Origin: Ruminococcaceae bacterium UBA1425
GTDB taxonomy: Bacteria; Bacillota; Clostridia; Oscillospirales; Acutalibacteraceae
Direction of reading: 5' to 3'
Assembly: GCA_002329365.1 (NCBI GenBank)
Contig: DCUB01000061.1
Span: 1 to 64,000, forward strand
DNA: 64,000 bases
The notes under the pieces were generated by a model. That model had not been told where the DNA came from, ran no database searches, and worked only from the letters and a program-made list of their open reading frames with translations. Of this stretch, positions 42,726-51,900 are shown one piece after another (position 1 is the first letter of the stretch; every line of letters starts with the position of its first letter). The translations under genes were made by a program, and so were the position numbers.

Positions 42726-43208
42726 TTACTCGTCAAAATCGTCAAGCCTTATAAACGACGCTTCCCTTTTTTCAAAGCTGAAATCAGTTCCGTCGTCGAG
42801 GCGGACAGAAACGGTGCCGCCGTCATAGCCCATGAGCACTCCGCCCAAATCGCGCCTGCCGTCATCCGTCGGACGTATCATGCGCAGCTTTATCTTTTTG
42901 CCCATGCAGGCGGTGAAATGCCCGGGTTTTGTAAGCTCTCGCTCAATGCCGGGGGACGACACCTCAAGGCAGTAGCTCTGCTCTATAGGGTCCTGCTCGT
43001 CAAGCGGGCCGTCTATAGCCCTGCTGAAGGTTTCGCAGTCCTCTATGCCTACGCCGCCGTCTTTGTCGATGAATATGCGCAGGTACCACGACGCGCCTTC
43101 CTTAAGAAAGCAGATATCCCACAGCCGAAGCCCCAGCGACGCGGCAATAGGCTCGGCTATCGCCCGCACCGCGGCGACTGTGTTGCCGCCCTTGCTTTTT
43201 GACGCCAA
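42726..43208 (-). CDS. rimP: ribosome maturation factor RimP
   Basis: 160 residues. N-terminal domain with AEPIAASLGLRLWDICF and YLRIFIDKDGGVGIEDCETF, C-terminal SH3-like domain with LEVSSPGIERELTKPGHF. The start is TTG at 43208: AAGGAG lies nine bases upstream, and homologues begin at this point. First gene of the nusA operon. Confidence 0.93.
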   Translation of the reverse strand: MASKSKGGNTVAAVRAIAEPIAASLGLRLWDICFLKEGASWYLRIFIDKDGGVGIEDCETFSRAIDGPLDEQDPIEQSYCLEVSSPGIERELTKPGHFTACMGKKIKLRMIRPTDDGRRDLGGVLMGYDGGTVSVRLDDGTDFSFEKREASFIRLDDFDE

Positions 43209-43260
43209 TAAGACGCACTCCTTTTTTCTAATTATCAATTATAAAATATAAACAAACTAA

Positions 43261-43280
43261 AGAGCGGGTTGCCCCACTCT
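43261..43280 (-). promoter_or_regulatory. hairpin in the rimP/nusA operon leader
   Basis: AGAGTGGG / CCCGCTCT (one G-U pair) closed by a GCAA tetraloop, about 50 bases upstream of rimP and followed by TTTAGTTTG. Similar GAGUGGG hairpins precede rimP in many Bacillota; their role is autoregulation or leader RNA stability by inference. Confidence 0.5.
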
Positions 43281-43336
43281 CACACATCTTCCGAAAAAAA
43301 GCGAAAGACGATACCCATTCAGCTTACTTGTTAAAT

Positions 43337-43365
43337 ATTTTAACACACCTGAGTATAAATATCAA
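43337..43365 (-). promoter_or_regulatory. sigma-A promoter of the nusA-infB operon
   Basis: Read leftward: TTGATA at 43365-43360, 17-bp spacer, TAAAAT at 43342-43337. The 366-base gap 43209-43575 holds this promoter, the leader hairpin, a short direct repeat (GTCGGCGTTG twice at 43383-43403) and the terminator at 43460. Confidence 0.75.
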
Positions 43366-43459
43366 GGCTTTTTTTTAATAATGTCGGCGTTGTGTCGGCG
43401 TTGACGGCATTGTCGGCGCGTTTTTCGTCACCGCGCGGCTCCGTCAGCTAAAATCTTCA

Positions 43460-43494
43460 GCGGCCGTATTAACCTCTTTGAGGAATACGGCCGC
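43460..43494. terminator. hairpin between convergent/tandem units, probable terminator
   Basis: GCGGCCGTATT (43460-43470) pairs with AATACGGCCGC (43484-43494), with an inner CCTC/GAGG stem. It follows the Ig-like gene (leftward), with a weak T-run (GATTTTAG). Confidence 0.65.
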
Positions 43495-43575
43495 CGTTTT
43501 GCGAATCAGCTAATTATAATTTTGAAGGCTTGGCATCAGCCGCCATTGTGCGGTGTTGCCGTCCTTACAGGGCAA

Positions 43576-44625
43576 TCAGATATAGATGTCAAAGCCGAGC
43601 CAGCCGAATAGTATAAAGAATTTGACGAACCATTGCCAGAAGGTGAGCTTTACGCGGATGGTGGTGCGCTCGGCATATTCAAACACAAGCGTCTGATCGT
43701 CCTTTTCGATTGTTTCGACTGCCGTAACACGAAGATTGACGGTTCCTCTGCGCAGACCGTATATTCTGCCCGCGTCAATGTCGGCAACGCTTGTGTCGCT
43801 TATCCAGTAATCGTAGGACACACCGGTCTGATATGCTCTTGCCGGAACAGAGGGAGTAAACGCGACGCTTTCTTTATAATTCATCTCATACGCTCCGCCC
43901 GTGCTGAGAGACAGAGGGGCAAAGATATCGACAGTGAAGGTCACGAATTTTGAAGCGCCGCCGTAGGAATAAGTTGCCTTAATTTCCTGTCCGATTTCCT
44001 GTCTGCCTGAATTAAAACCGGAAAGACTGTAACCGGATGTTAAGGTTCTCTCTGAACCATCTTTATAAGTAGCCTGAAGCTCAATGCCGTTTGGTACAAA
44101 TTCCTGTCCTGTTCTGTACAGTGTCTTGTACGGACCGCGAACAAGTTCAAGTTCTGTTACGGGGTTAAGCACGGTTACTGTGAATGTAACTGTCTTGCCC
44201 TCGTATGCAAGAGCTACCGTCTGAATCGCAACGTCCTTATCGGGTTCTGTCTTATCTGCGATATTGGAGTTTTCTATTGTCAATCCAGGGTTGTCGTAAT
44301 ATATTGTTACAGATGAATCGTCGCTGTATTTTGCAATAAGCATTACACCTTCAAGATTAATATCTTCGCCCCAATTATATGTCAGCTTGGTCGGTTTTTC
44401 TACAAGTGTAAGAGAGCTGATAACCGCCGGATCCGCTCTGTCGTCGTCTATATCACTTTCTTCGACGACAATGGGAGCGTCGGCGGCACCGTAATAGCTC
44501 ATGGCTTCAAAGATGACGGAGTCCTGCGCGATTGTCGCATATACGGGAACTGCCGCAAATGTAAACACGGGTAGAACCATCAATAAGGCAAGCGTAAATG
44601 ATAACAGATGTTTGACTTGTTTCAT
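43576..44625 (-). CDS. secreted Ig-like domain protein with C-terminal membrane anchor
   Basis: 349 residues. Signal peptide (KHLLSFTLALLMVLPVFTFA), then two bacterial Ig-like domains of the Big_3 type: LTLVEKPTKLTYNWGEDINL..GVMLIAKYSDDS and ELVRGPYKTLYRTGQEFVPNG..ELQATYKDGS. A third region resembles a BIG2 repeat (DTSVADIDAGRIYGLRRGTV). The C-terminus is aromatic and hydrophobic (WQWFVKFFILFGWLGFDIYI), either a membrane anchor or sorting tail without LPXTG. Big_3 domains are found in adhesins and cell-surface enzymes of gut Bacillota; this one has no enzyme domain. Base composition is more A/T-rich than its neighbours, as is the upstream gap. Confidence 0.82.
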   Translation of the reverse strand: MKQVKHLLSFTLALLMVLPVFTFAAVPVYATIAQDSVIFEAMSYYGAADAPIVVEESDIDDDRADPAVISSLTLVEKPTKLTYNWGEDINLEGVMLIAKYSDDSSVTIYYDNPGLTIENSNIADKTEPDKDVAIQTVALAYEGKTVTFTVTVLNPVTELELVRGPYKTLYRTGQEFVPNGIELQATYKDGSERTLTSGYSLSGFNSGRQEIGQEIKATYSYGGASKFVTFTVDIFAPLSLSTGGAYEMNYKESVAFTPSVPARAYQTGVSYDYWISDTSVADIDAGRIYGLRRGTVNLRVTAVETIEKDDQTLVFEYAERTTIRVKLTFWQWFVKFFILFGWLGFDIYI

Positions 44626-44698
44626 AGTTTATTCTCCTTTTGACTTTTGTTTATTTTATAGTCCCACTTTGTGAAGGTCGTAAACCTTGTACTTTTTT

Positions 44699-44727
44699 AG
44701 CTTAGCATAGTTTTTTCTAAGTGTCAA
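44699..44727 (-). promoter_or_regulatory. sigma-A promoter of the Ig-like gene
   Basis: Read leftward: TTGACA at 44727-44722, 17-bp spacer, TAAGCT at 44704-44699. The dyad AAGGT-TTACG-ACCTT lies just after the start and could be an operator. The gap 44626-44955 otherwise holds A/T-rich sequence, a terminator and one GGAACGG palindrome. Confidence 0.65.
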
Positions 44728-44839
44728 CAACCTTTGTAGATTTTTCTTAGAATTTTTTGCAGAAATTTTATATTGAATTTTTCTATTAGGTTTTTTTATT
44801 GAGTTTTTCTTTAAGATTTACAACTGCCGGAATTTGTCA

Positions 44840-44879
44840 AAAAAGCAGGGACAAGTACAGCTTTTGTACTTTGTCCCTG
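44840..44879 (-). terminator. intrinsic terminator of the murC-yfbR operon
   Basis: Read leftward: CAGGGACAAAGTACA pairs with TGTACTTGTCCCTG (one bulge; 44879-44865 with 44859-44846), followed by CTTTTTTG. It lies 75 bases past the HD nucleotidase gene. Confidence 0.85.
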
Positions 44880-44914
44880 TTTTCATTCTGTTTTATATGC
44901 CGTTTGAAAAGCAG

Positions 44915-44934
44915 GGAACGGATGAATCCGTTCC
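44915..44934. repeat. GGAACGG-family palindrome
   Basis: GGAACGGAT-GA-ATCCGTTCC, perfect 9-bp arms; same centre as the copy at 26618-26638. Confidence 0.8.
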
Positions 44935-44955
44935 GCATTTCGGTGTAAAGCTATT

Positions 44956-45543
44956 TTACTTGCTCCTCAGCTCGTCGAGCGTCAGTCTATAGCCGGGTAT
45001 GAACTCATTGAGAAAGCACTCAGCCTCGGGCAAATCAAGCGCTTTGATAGCGCGCAGCGTAGTTTCGGCGGCCTTTTCAAACTCGCTGTTGCCCGCCTTG
45101 TTTTCCTCGATGCACTTTGTAAGGGCGCAAAGCTTGTCAGCCGCCTTTACGAACCGCCAAAGCTCGGCGTCGGCTTCTTCGGGGAAAAAGAACGGGCGGT
45201 AGTCGTCCTTAAGGTCGTCGGGGAGCATTTCGAGTATGGTCCGGCATGCGTTGCTCTCGACGGTTTTGTAAGCGTCGCGCACGCTTTCGCTGTAATATTT
45301 AACGGGCGTCGGCATGTCGCCCGTAAGTATTTCCGGCGCGTCGTGGAAAATGCCGAGCACGGCTGCGCGCTCGGCGTTCAGCTTACCGCCGAAGCGCCTG
45401 TTGTGCAGTAGCACAAGCGCGTGCGCGACAACCGCCACCTCAAGGCTGTGCTCGCTTAAGGTTTCCTCGCGCGTATTCCTCATAAGCGCCCAGCGGTTAA
45501 TGAATTTCATGCGCGAAATGAGCGCGTAAAAGTTTTTGTTCAT
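44956..45543 (-). CDS. HD-domain 5'-deoxynucleotidase, YfbR-like
   Basis: 195 residues. HD-fold metal ligands are in EETLSEHSLEVAVVAH, GIFHDAPEILTGDMPTPVK and VKAADKLCAL. These match YfbR, which dephosphorylates deoxynucleoside 5'-monophosphates. The ATG at 45543 uses a GAGGA site inside the end of the preceding glucosidase gene. It is the last gene of the murC operon. Confidence 0.85.
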   Translation of the reverse strand: MNKNFYALISRMKFINRWALMRNTREETLSEHSLEVAVVAHALVLLHNRRFGGKLNAERAAVLGIFHDAPEILTGDMPTPVKYYSESVRDAYKTVESNACRTILEMLPDDLKDDYRPFFFPEEADAELWRFVKAADKLCALTKCIEENKAGNSEFEKAAETTLRAIKALDLPEAECFLNEFIPGYRLTLDELRSK

Positions 45544-45550
45544 CTTTTCG

Positions 45551-47236
45551 TCAGTCCTCAAAGAGGTAAACCCTCGTTTCGTACGGTCTTGTAAGGAACA
45601 CGTTGCTGTCGGAGACGTTTTTGTAATTCTGAAGCACGAGCTTTCCCTTTTTGAGATTAAAGCCGTCCGGCGTTATGAAGCGGACCGGCTTTTCGGTAAA
45701 GGAGCAGATTACGAGCAGCCGCTTGCCGTTGTATTTTCTTTCGTACACATAAAGCTTTCTGCTCTCTTTATAATGCTCCTTGTAGTCGCCGTAAATCACA
45801 AGCTCGTTTTCCTTGCGGAATTTTAGCGCCTTGCGGTAAAAATTAAGGATTGAATCCGCGTCTTTTTCGGCCGCCTCGACGTTTATCTCGGTATAGTTCG
45901 GGTTTACGTAAAACCACGGCTCGCCCGTGGAAAAGCCCGCGTTTTTGCCGCCGCTCCACTGCATGGGCGTCCTCGCGTTTTCCCTTGAGCATCTGTTTGT
46001 GATTCTTAAAATACGCTCGTCGGACAGATGGAGCTTTTTGAACAGACGGTAGTTGTTGAAGGTTATGACATCCTTGAATTTGTCAAGACTGTCAAGCTCG
46101 ATATTCGTCATGCCAATTTCCTGCCCCTGATAGACAAACGGCGTGCCGCTCTGGCAGAGGTACATTGCCGCCAGCATCTTTCCGCTTTCGACCCTGTACT
46201 TTCTGCTGCCGTAGCGGTCGATAATCCTCGGATGGTCGTGGTTTTCAAGGTAAAGCGCGTTCCATGCCACGCCGAACATCTCGCGCTGCCAGCGTGAAAA
46301 CGCTTTTTTCATCTTTTTGAGGCTGAACGGCAGCCTTATCCAGTCGGTGAGGATACAGTCGGCCGCCATGTGCTGGAAGTGAAACATAAGATCCAATACC
46401 TTTGATTCGCCCTCGGCGATGAAGGATTTCGCAAGCTTCGGCGTCATTCCCGGAGCCTCGCCGACGGTGAAGCAGTCGTAACGGTCGAGTACGTCGCGTC
46501 TGAACTCCGCTAAATAATCGTGAACCTTCGGCCCGTTTGTGTAATGCTCGATTCCCGTGCCTATGGGCAGGGGGAAGCCGTTCGGAAGTCCCTCTCGCTT
46601 TGATATATATGTTATTACGTCCTCGCGGAAGCCGTCGACGCCGAGGTCGAGCCAGAAACGCATTATGCTTTTGACCTCCTCGCGCACCGCGGGATTGTCC
46701 ATGTTGAGGTCTGCCTGCTTCTTCGCGAAAACGTGGAGGTAATACTCGTCAAGGTTTCCGTCATATTCCCATGCTCCGCCCTCAAAGACGGACTTCCAGT
46801 TGTTGGGCGGCTTTTTACCCCTGCCCTTCCGCCAGAAATAGTAGTTGTGGTAGGGGCTGTTTTTATCCTCCCTGCCTTTTTTGAACCACTCATGCTCGTC
46901 GGAGGTGTGGTTGATGACAAGGTCCATTATTATTTTCAGGTCTCTCTTGTGCGCTTCCTCTACGACCTTTTTGAAAAGCTCAAGCGTACCGTAATCGGAC
47001 GAGATATTTTTATAGTCGGAGATGTCGTAGCCGTAATCGGCGTTCGGCGACGGGTAAAGAGGGGAGAACCATATGGCGTCCACGTTGAGGCTTTTTATAT
47101 AGTCGAGCTTTGACAGCACGCCCTCAAGGTCGCCGATGCCGTCGCCGTTGCCGTCGCAGAAGCTGCGCGGCCAAATCTGATAGACGGACATTTCCTTGTA
47201 CCATGTCTTTTTGATTTCAGGTGATTTCGTTTTCAA
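45551..47236 (-). CDS. GH13 alpha-glucosidase (oligo-1,6-glucosidase type)
   Basis: 561 residues. TIM-barrel conserved regions: DLVINHTSDEHEWF, GVDGFREDVI (Asp nucleophile), FTVGEAPG (Glu acid/base), and ENHDHPR (transition-state Asp). The N-terminal YQIWPRSFCDGNGDGIGDLEG stretch with the calcium-binding DGNGDG is typical of subfamily 31 (isomaltase, sucrase, trehalose-6-phosphate hydrolase). No signal peptide, so it acts on imported sugars. The start is TTG at 47236, with GGAGG seven bases upstream. It lies 19 bases downstream of the GH2 fusion gene. Confidence 0.92.
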   Translation of the reverse strand: MKTKSPEIKKTWYKEMSVYQIWPRSFCDGNGDGIGDLEGVLSKLDYIKSLNVDAIWFSPLYPSPNADYGYDISDYKNISSDYGTLELFKKVVEEAHKRDLKIIMDLVINHTSDEHEWFKKGREDKNSPYHNYYFWRKGRGKKPPNNWKSVFEGGAWEYDGNLDEYYLHVFAKKQADLNMDNPAVREEVKSIMRFWLDLGVDGFREDVITYISKREGLPNGFPLPIGTGIEHYTNGPKVHDYLAEFRRDVLDRYDCFTVGEAPGMTPKLAKSFIAEGESKVLDLMFHFQHMAADCILTDWIRLPFSLKKMKKAFSRWQREMFGVAWNALYLENHDHPRIIDRYGSRKYRVESGKMLAAMYLCQSGTPFVYQGQEIGMTNIELDSLDKFKDVITFNNYRLFKKLHLSDERILRITNRCSRENARTPMQWSGGKNAGFSTGEPWFYVNPNYTEINVEAAEKDADSILNFYRKALKFRKENELVIYGDYKEHYKESRKLYVYERKYNGKRLLVICSFTEKPVRFITPDGFNLKKGKLVLQNYKNVSDSNVFLTRPYETRVYLFED

Positions 47237-47255
47237 AATAATACCTCCGTTCCTT

Positions 47256-50200
47256 TTACTTTCCGAAGCCGACAATTCTGCCCTTCATCACGGGCTGGAT
47301 TTTATCGCGGATTTTCCAAAACAGCTTTTCACCCGCTTTCCTGCCCTTATCCGATTTGAACATGTCTTTTAAGACGCCCTTTATGTTATCGAAAATTTCT
47401 TCGATTGACGGGTCTGTGTATGTTTCGACCTTTACCGAGTCTCCGTTGAAGCGGAAGGAAAGGACTCGCCTGCCGATTGACTCGAGCGGGCGCAGCCAGA
47501 CCTCAAGCGTCGTGTCGTTAAGCCAGTAAGCCGCCGCATATGCCGTGTAGCGCGTTCCGGCAAGCGTTATTCTGCCCGCTCTGTACTTTCCGTCCATGCC
47601 GCAGCAGACGCAGCAGGTTTCGTCGCCCTCCGACCACTGGAAATAACAGAATTTATCGTGGAAGCTGAATTTAACCCTGTTGAAATTGCCCGCCCTGTCC
47701 TTTGTCATATAAGTGGCGACGACGGGCAGCACCGACGGCGAAAAACCGAAGATGTCGGCTATTACGGCGCGGTCGAAAAGAATCGTTTTTCCGTTTATGT
47801 CCTGCTCGACGGGGCTTCGAAAGCCCGACTGCGGCACCGTTTCCATAACAAAGGAGGAGAGCTTCTGCGCCAGCTCCTCGTCAGGCTTTGCTCTCGGGCT
47901 GCGTCTTGTAAACACGTCATCGCCGTCAAATACTTTAAGAGCTTCCCATACAGGTCCCTCGTTTGTATCTCCGCTGACGACAGTGATTACAAGGTTTTTG
48001 TCTTTGTAAACCTGACCTACCTGCCCGAAAACCCCGGCGGCATGGAAGTTGCCCGCCTTTCTTATCCAGAAGCAGTAGCCGTAGCCCGACTCGGTTTCCG
48101 TATCGGCGTTATTTTTTACCTGCAGGCTTGTCGCCTCGCGCACCCACCAAGCCGGAATGACCTGAACGCCCTCGAACATCCCGTCCTGCATGAATGTCAG
48201 CATGAATTTCGAAAACGCCTCAAGCGTCAGAAACAGCCCCCAGCCGCCGGACTCGATGCCGTTGCGGTCTGTTTCCCAGTACGGTGTTTTTATGCCGAGC
48301 GGCTCCCACAGACGCGGCGTGAGAAACTCGCTGACGGATACTCCCGTTGTGCGCTTAATTATGGCGCATAGCATAAAAATGTTTTCGTTAATGTACTTGA
48401 ATTCCTCGCCCGGCTCGGCATACCACTTCGCGCCTACATACTGGTCTATCCAGTCGCCCTTTGTCTTGTTCAGCATATAGCTCGGGAATTTGCCCGCCGT
48501 CATCGTAAGCAGATGGCGGACGGTAATCTTCTTAAACCTCTCCGCGTCCTTTTTAGGAACCTTTTCGGGGAACACCTCCGCCAGAGTCGTGTCGAGCGTG
48601 AACCAGCCCTCGTCTATAGCAAAGCCGACGGCGCAGGAGGTAACGCTTTTGCTTACGGAATACATGATGTGCGGCGTTTTCGCGTTAAAGGGATAGCGGT
48701 AGCACTCGGCGGCAACCTTGCCGTCGCGGATTATCATAAAGGAGTGGTATCTGACGCCGGAGGAATTTAATACATCGGCGAATTTTTCGACAGCCTCGCT
48801 TTTTATTCCTACCTCCTCGGGCGATACGGCGCGCGGCAGAAGCTTAGTGTCGTACACCGGCGTTTCGGCCTTTTTTACAGGGACCTTTATGTCGTCATTG
48901 TTTTTTTTTACCGGCGAGAACGCGAACGAGAAGCCAAGACCGTTTTCAGCCGATATCCTGTATTTATCAAGAGTGTCGGGACCGCAGCTTGCAGTACCCG
49001 TTCCTCTTACAAAGCCGTCTATTGAAACAAACGTTGTGTTTTCGTCGCGCAGGTCCTCCCGGTGCTTTGCCTTAATAAGCAGCTCCTGCGTATAGTTGTG
49101 GGCGGAGAAGCTGAACGTATCGTTAACTGCCGTGAACAAAATGCCGTCGCCGTCGCCGTCCGTAAGCTTCAGGTAGCGGACGCGCCCGCGGTTGCCGTTG
49201 TCCTGCGGCTTGATGTAAGGCTCGTGCAGCTCCGGGACTGTTGTTCTGTATATGCCGACCGCGGACTGCGCCGTATAGTCGGGCAGATTCTCGCGGCTTC
49301 CCAAGCCGTAATACTCGACGTTTTCAAGTGTGCGGTCAAGCTCGACAGTAACGCCGAAGCGCGGAATGTCGCTCGCTGCCTCAAGCTCTCCGCGCGGGGA
49401 AATTGAAGCGTCCGTCCTTACGGTGCCGTTGCCGAAAACGGTGTATGTAACGCTGTAATCGAACAGCGTCTTTCGTCTGTAATCAAGGGTAAACCCGGTG
49501 CAAATCCTTGCCGTAAGACCGTCGTGCTCAAGATTTAAAGATACAAGCTCAGTTCTGAACGAGCCGAGACCGCTCGACTTCCACAGCTCGTATTTACGGA
49601 CGTCGTTGTCGAGCATCGCGCGGAACAGGTTCGGCATAAAGCCCTTGTGCGACGCGGGCGAGATGTTTAACAGCTCCTTGCCGCCACAGGCGTAGGATAC
49701 AATCATTCCGCTCTTTTTGTCGAACACTACGGCTCCGCCGTCAAACACGACTGTTATTTGTTCGTCCGTTTCGTTTACGTCAAGCTTTCTGTTTTGAAGC
49801 GGGCTGAATTCCGGCAAGCCCTCTTTCAGAGTTATCTGCTCCCTCGCGATTTCGTGTTCGCCGTCGTAATAAATAAAATTTACGTGGTATTCGCCGTCTT
49901 TCAGCTCGGGTATTTCAAGCTTCGCGTCAACGCTCGCCGTCGGGGCTATTACGGGGCTTAATTCGCCCTGTGCAGCCGGCGTTCCGTTATGTAAAAGCTC
50001 CCAGCGGATTTTTATGTAGCCGCTGTCGCGAAAGCGGTTTGTGTTCAAAAATCTGAAGGTGCCGCCGCCTGTATGGGAAGCCCTGAGCGGGCGGTAAACC
50101 GCCTTCATCCCGTACGCGCCGGTGTGCGGCGTTCTGTCGGGGTATACAAGCCCATCGACGCAGAAGTTGCCGTCGTGCTTTTCCTCGCCGTGGTCGCCGC

Positions 50201-51899
50201 CGTATGTATATGCAAGCTTACCTTTTTCGTGGTAAACCGCGTGGTCGGCCCACTCCCATATGCAGCCGCCCATGAAGATATCGTCGGAATAAAGTATTTC
50301 CCAGTAATCCTCGAGCGCGCCGGGGCCTACGCCCATCGCGTGGCAGTATTCGCAAAGGAAGAACGGCTTCTTTTTATAGTGCGCACCCCTGCTCCTTTCT
50401 TTAACCCTTATAAGATTGTCGGGGTGGGTGTACATCTCGGAAATGACCGAATAGCCGTGGCGCGGCGTTCCTATCGCGCCCTCGTAATGTACGGGTATCT
50501 CCGGGCAGACATCCTGAAGGAATTTGAAGCATTTGTCGTGGCACTTCCAGCCGCCTGCCTCGTTGCCGAGCGACCACATTATAATGCACGGGTGGCTCCT
50601 GTCGCGGTAGAACATTCTGCCTACCCTGTCAAGGTATCTCGGCGCCCATTTGAGGTCGTTGCTGATGAGGTTTATATTGTTGTAGGGCTTGCAGCCGCAG
50701 CCGTGCGTTTCAATGTCAGCCTCGTCGACGACGTAAAGCCCGTAGATGTCGCAAAGCGTCAGAAAACGCGGGTCGGGCGGATAGTGCGAAGTGCGCACCG
50801 CGTTGACGTTTAATGACTTCATTAAAAGAACGTCCTTTTTTAAGTCGTCAATCGTCATTACATAGCCCGTTTTCGGGTGAGTATCGTGGTGGTTTACGCC
50901 CTTGACTTTAATCTTCCGGCCGTTGAAGGTGTAAACGCAGCCGTCTATTTTTATCGTTCTGAAGCCCGTATAATTGCGAAGTGTCAGAATCCCGGCACCG
51001 TTACGGTAAAGCGTTATGTACAGTTCGTAAAGCTCGGGCAGCTCGGCATTCCATTCCGAGACTTCAAGGTCAGAAAGCTCGATATTAAGCTTTTCGGCAG
51101 CAGCCGCGGAGACGTTTGCTATCTCTTTTCCGTCCTTAACGAGCGATATACCTACGGTACAGCCCTCCAAAGTGCCGTTTACAAACACATCGCAGGAAAG
51201 GTTATATCCGTTTTCGGTTTTAACAGTTCTGACGGCGTAATCGTAAATGTATGTCGACGGCATTTCATAGAGCAGCACGTCCATGAAAATGCCGTTTTCG
51301 CGGAACATGTCCTGACACTCAAGAAACGTTCCCGTCGACCACTTGTGGACGACAGCCAATAGCTCGTTTTCGCCTTTTTTTACAAAGCCGTTAAGAAGAA
51401 ATTCGGCAGTGTTGTGCGCGCCCTCGCTGTAGCCTGCGAATTTCCCGTTTATGTACAGGTCAAGACACGGTATGACGCCGAGGAAGGAAATTATAAATTC
51501 TTTGTCAACGTCTTCAATGTCAAAGAAGGTTCTGTAAACGGCTACGGACATCTTTTCGGGCAGCTCAGGTACAGGTGTTTCGAACGGGTAGGGGCAGTTT
51601 AAGTAAACAGGCGGTTCATAGCCCGTCCGCTGCCACGTCGAGGGCACGGCTATTTTGTCAAACTCTGTTTTGTCCGTATTGAGCGTTGACGGCATGTCCG
51701 AAATATCGGCGTAATACTTAAAGTCCCACTCGCCCGAAAGCACGCGGACAATATCGGACGACACGCGCTCCCTTTCAAACGGCGTGGCGGACAGCGTCTC
51801 CTTTTTTGAATAGGGAATAAAATATGCTCTGCCCGGCAACTTGTTTTTTTCGAATACCCTGAAGTTTCTGTAATTTGTATGATTAAGCTTGCAGACCAT
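47256..51899 (-). CDS. GH2 beta-galactosidase fused to a serine beta-lactamase-like hydrolase
   Basis: 1547 residues in one unbroken frame. Residues 1 to about 997 are a complete LacZ-type GH2 enzyme: jelly-roll and Ig-like domains, TIM barrel with acid/base Glu447 (MWSLGNEAGG) and nucleophile Glu517 (FLCEYCHAMG), the GGCIWEWADHAV stretch, then a Bgal_small domain. After a Lys-rich linker (residues about 998-1016) comes a class C beta-lactamase/esterase-like domain with Ser1081 and Lys1084 (SVSK), Tyr1169/Asn1171 (YIN), and a HAAGVFGQVG segment in place of KTG. A beta-rich tail of about 200 residues ends the protein. No signal peptide, so both activities are cytoplasmic. The ATG is one base after the murC stop, using GGAGG inside murC. 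Substrates are inference: beta-galactosides for GH2, an ester or amide for the second domain. Confidence 0.9.
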   Translation of the reverse strand: MVCKLNHTNYRNFRVFEKNKLPGRAYFIPYSKKETLSATPFERERVSSDIVRVLSGEWDFKYYADISDMPSTLNTDKTEFDKIAVPSTWQRTGYEPPVYLNCPYPFETPVPELPEKMSVAVYRTFFDIEDVDKEFIISFLGVIPCLDLYINGKFAGYSEGAHNTAEFLLNGFVKKGENELLAVVHKWSTGTFLECQDMFRENGIFMDVLLYEMPSTYIYDYAVRTVKTENGYNLSCDVFVNGTLEGCTVGISLVKDGKEIANVSAAAAEKLNIELSDLEVSEWNAELPELYELYITLYRNGAGILTLRNYTGFRTIKIDGCVYTFNGRKIKVKGVNHHDTHPKTGYVMTIDDLKKDVLLMKSLNVNAVRTSHYPPDPRFLTLCDIYGLYVVDEADIETHGCGCKPYNNINLISNDLKWAPRYLDRVGRMFYRDRSHPCIIMWSLGNEAGGWKCHDKCFKFLQDVCPEIPVHYEGAIGTPRHGYSVISEMYTHPDNLIRVKERSRGAHYKKKPFFLCEYCHAMGVGPGALEDYWEILYSDDIFMGGCIWEWADHAVYHEKGKLAYTYGGDHGEEKHDGNFCVDGLVYPDRTPHTGAYGMKAVYRPLRASHTGGGTFRFLNTNRFRDSGYIKIRWELLHNGTPAAQGELSPVIAPTASVDAKLEIPELKDGEYHVNFIYYDGEHEIAREQITLKEGLPEFSPLQNRKLDVNETDEQITVVFDGGAVVFDKKSGMIVSYACGGKELLNISPASHKGFMPNLFRAMLDNDVRKYELWKSSGLGSFRTELVSLNLEHDGLTARICTGFTLDYRRKTLFDYSVTYTVFGNGTVRTDASISPRGELEAASDIPRFGVTVELDRTLENVEYYGLGSRENLPDYTAQSAVGIYRTTVPELHEPYIKPQDNGNRGRVRYLKLTDGDGDGILFTAVNDTFSFSAHNYTQELLIKAKHREDLRDENTTFVSIDGFVRGTGTASCGPDTLDKYRISAENGLGFSFAFSPVKKNNDDIKVPVKKAETPVYDTKLLPRAVSPEEVGIKSEAVEKFADVLNSSGVRYHSFMIIRDGKVAAECYRYPFNAKTPHIMYSVSKSVTSCAVGFAIDEGWFTLDTTLAEVFPEKVPKKDAERFKKITVRHLLTMTAGKFPSYMLNKTKGDWIDQYVGAKWYAEPGEEFKYINENIFMLCAIIKRTTGVSVSEFLTPRLWEPLGIKTPYWETDRNGIESGGWGLFLTLEAFSKFMLTFMQDGMFEGVQVIPAWWVREATSLQVKNNADTETESGYGYCFWIRKAGNFHAAGVFGQVGQVYKDKNLVITVVSGDTNEGPVWEALKVFDGDDVFTRRSPRAKPDEELAQKLSSFVMETVPQSGFRSPVEQDINGKTILFDRAVIADIFGFSPSVLPVVATYMTKDRAGNFNRVKFSFHDKFCYFQWSEGDETCCVCCGMDGKYRAGRITLAGTRYTAYAAAYWLNDTTLEVWLRPLESIGRRVLSFRFNGDSVKVETYTDPSIEEIFDNIKGVLKDMFKSDKGRKAGEKLFWKIRDKIQPVMKGRIVGFGK

Positions 51900-51900
51900 A

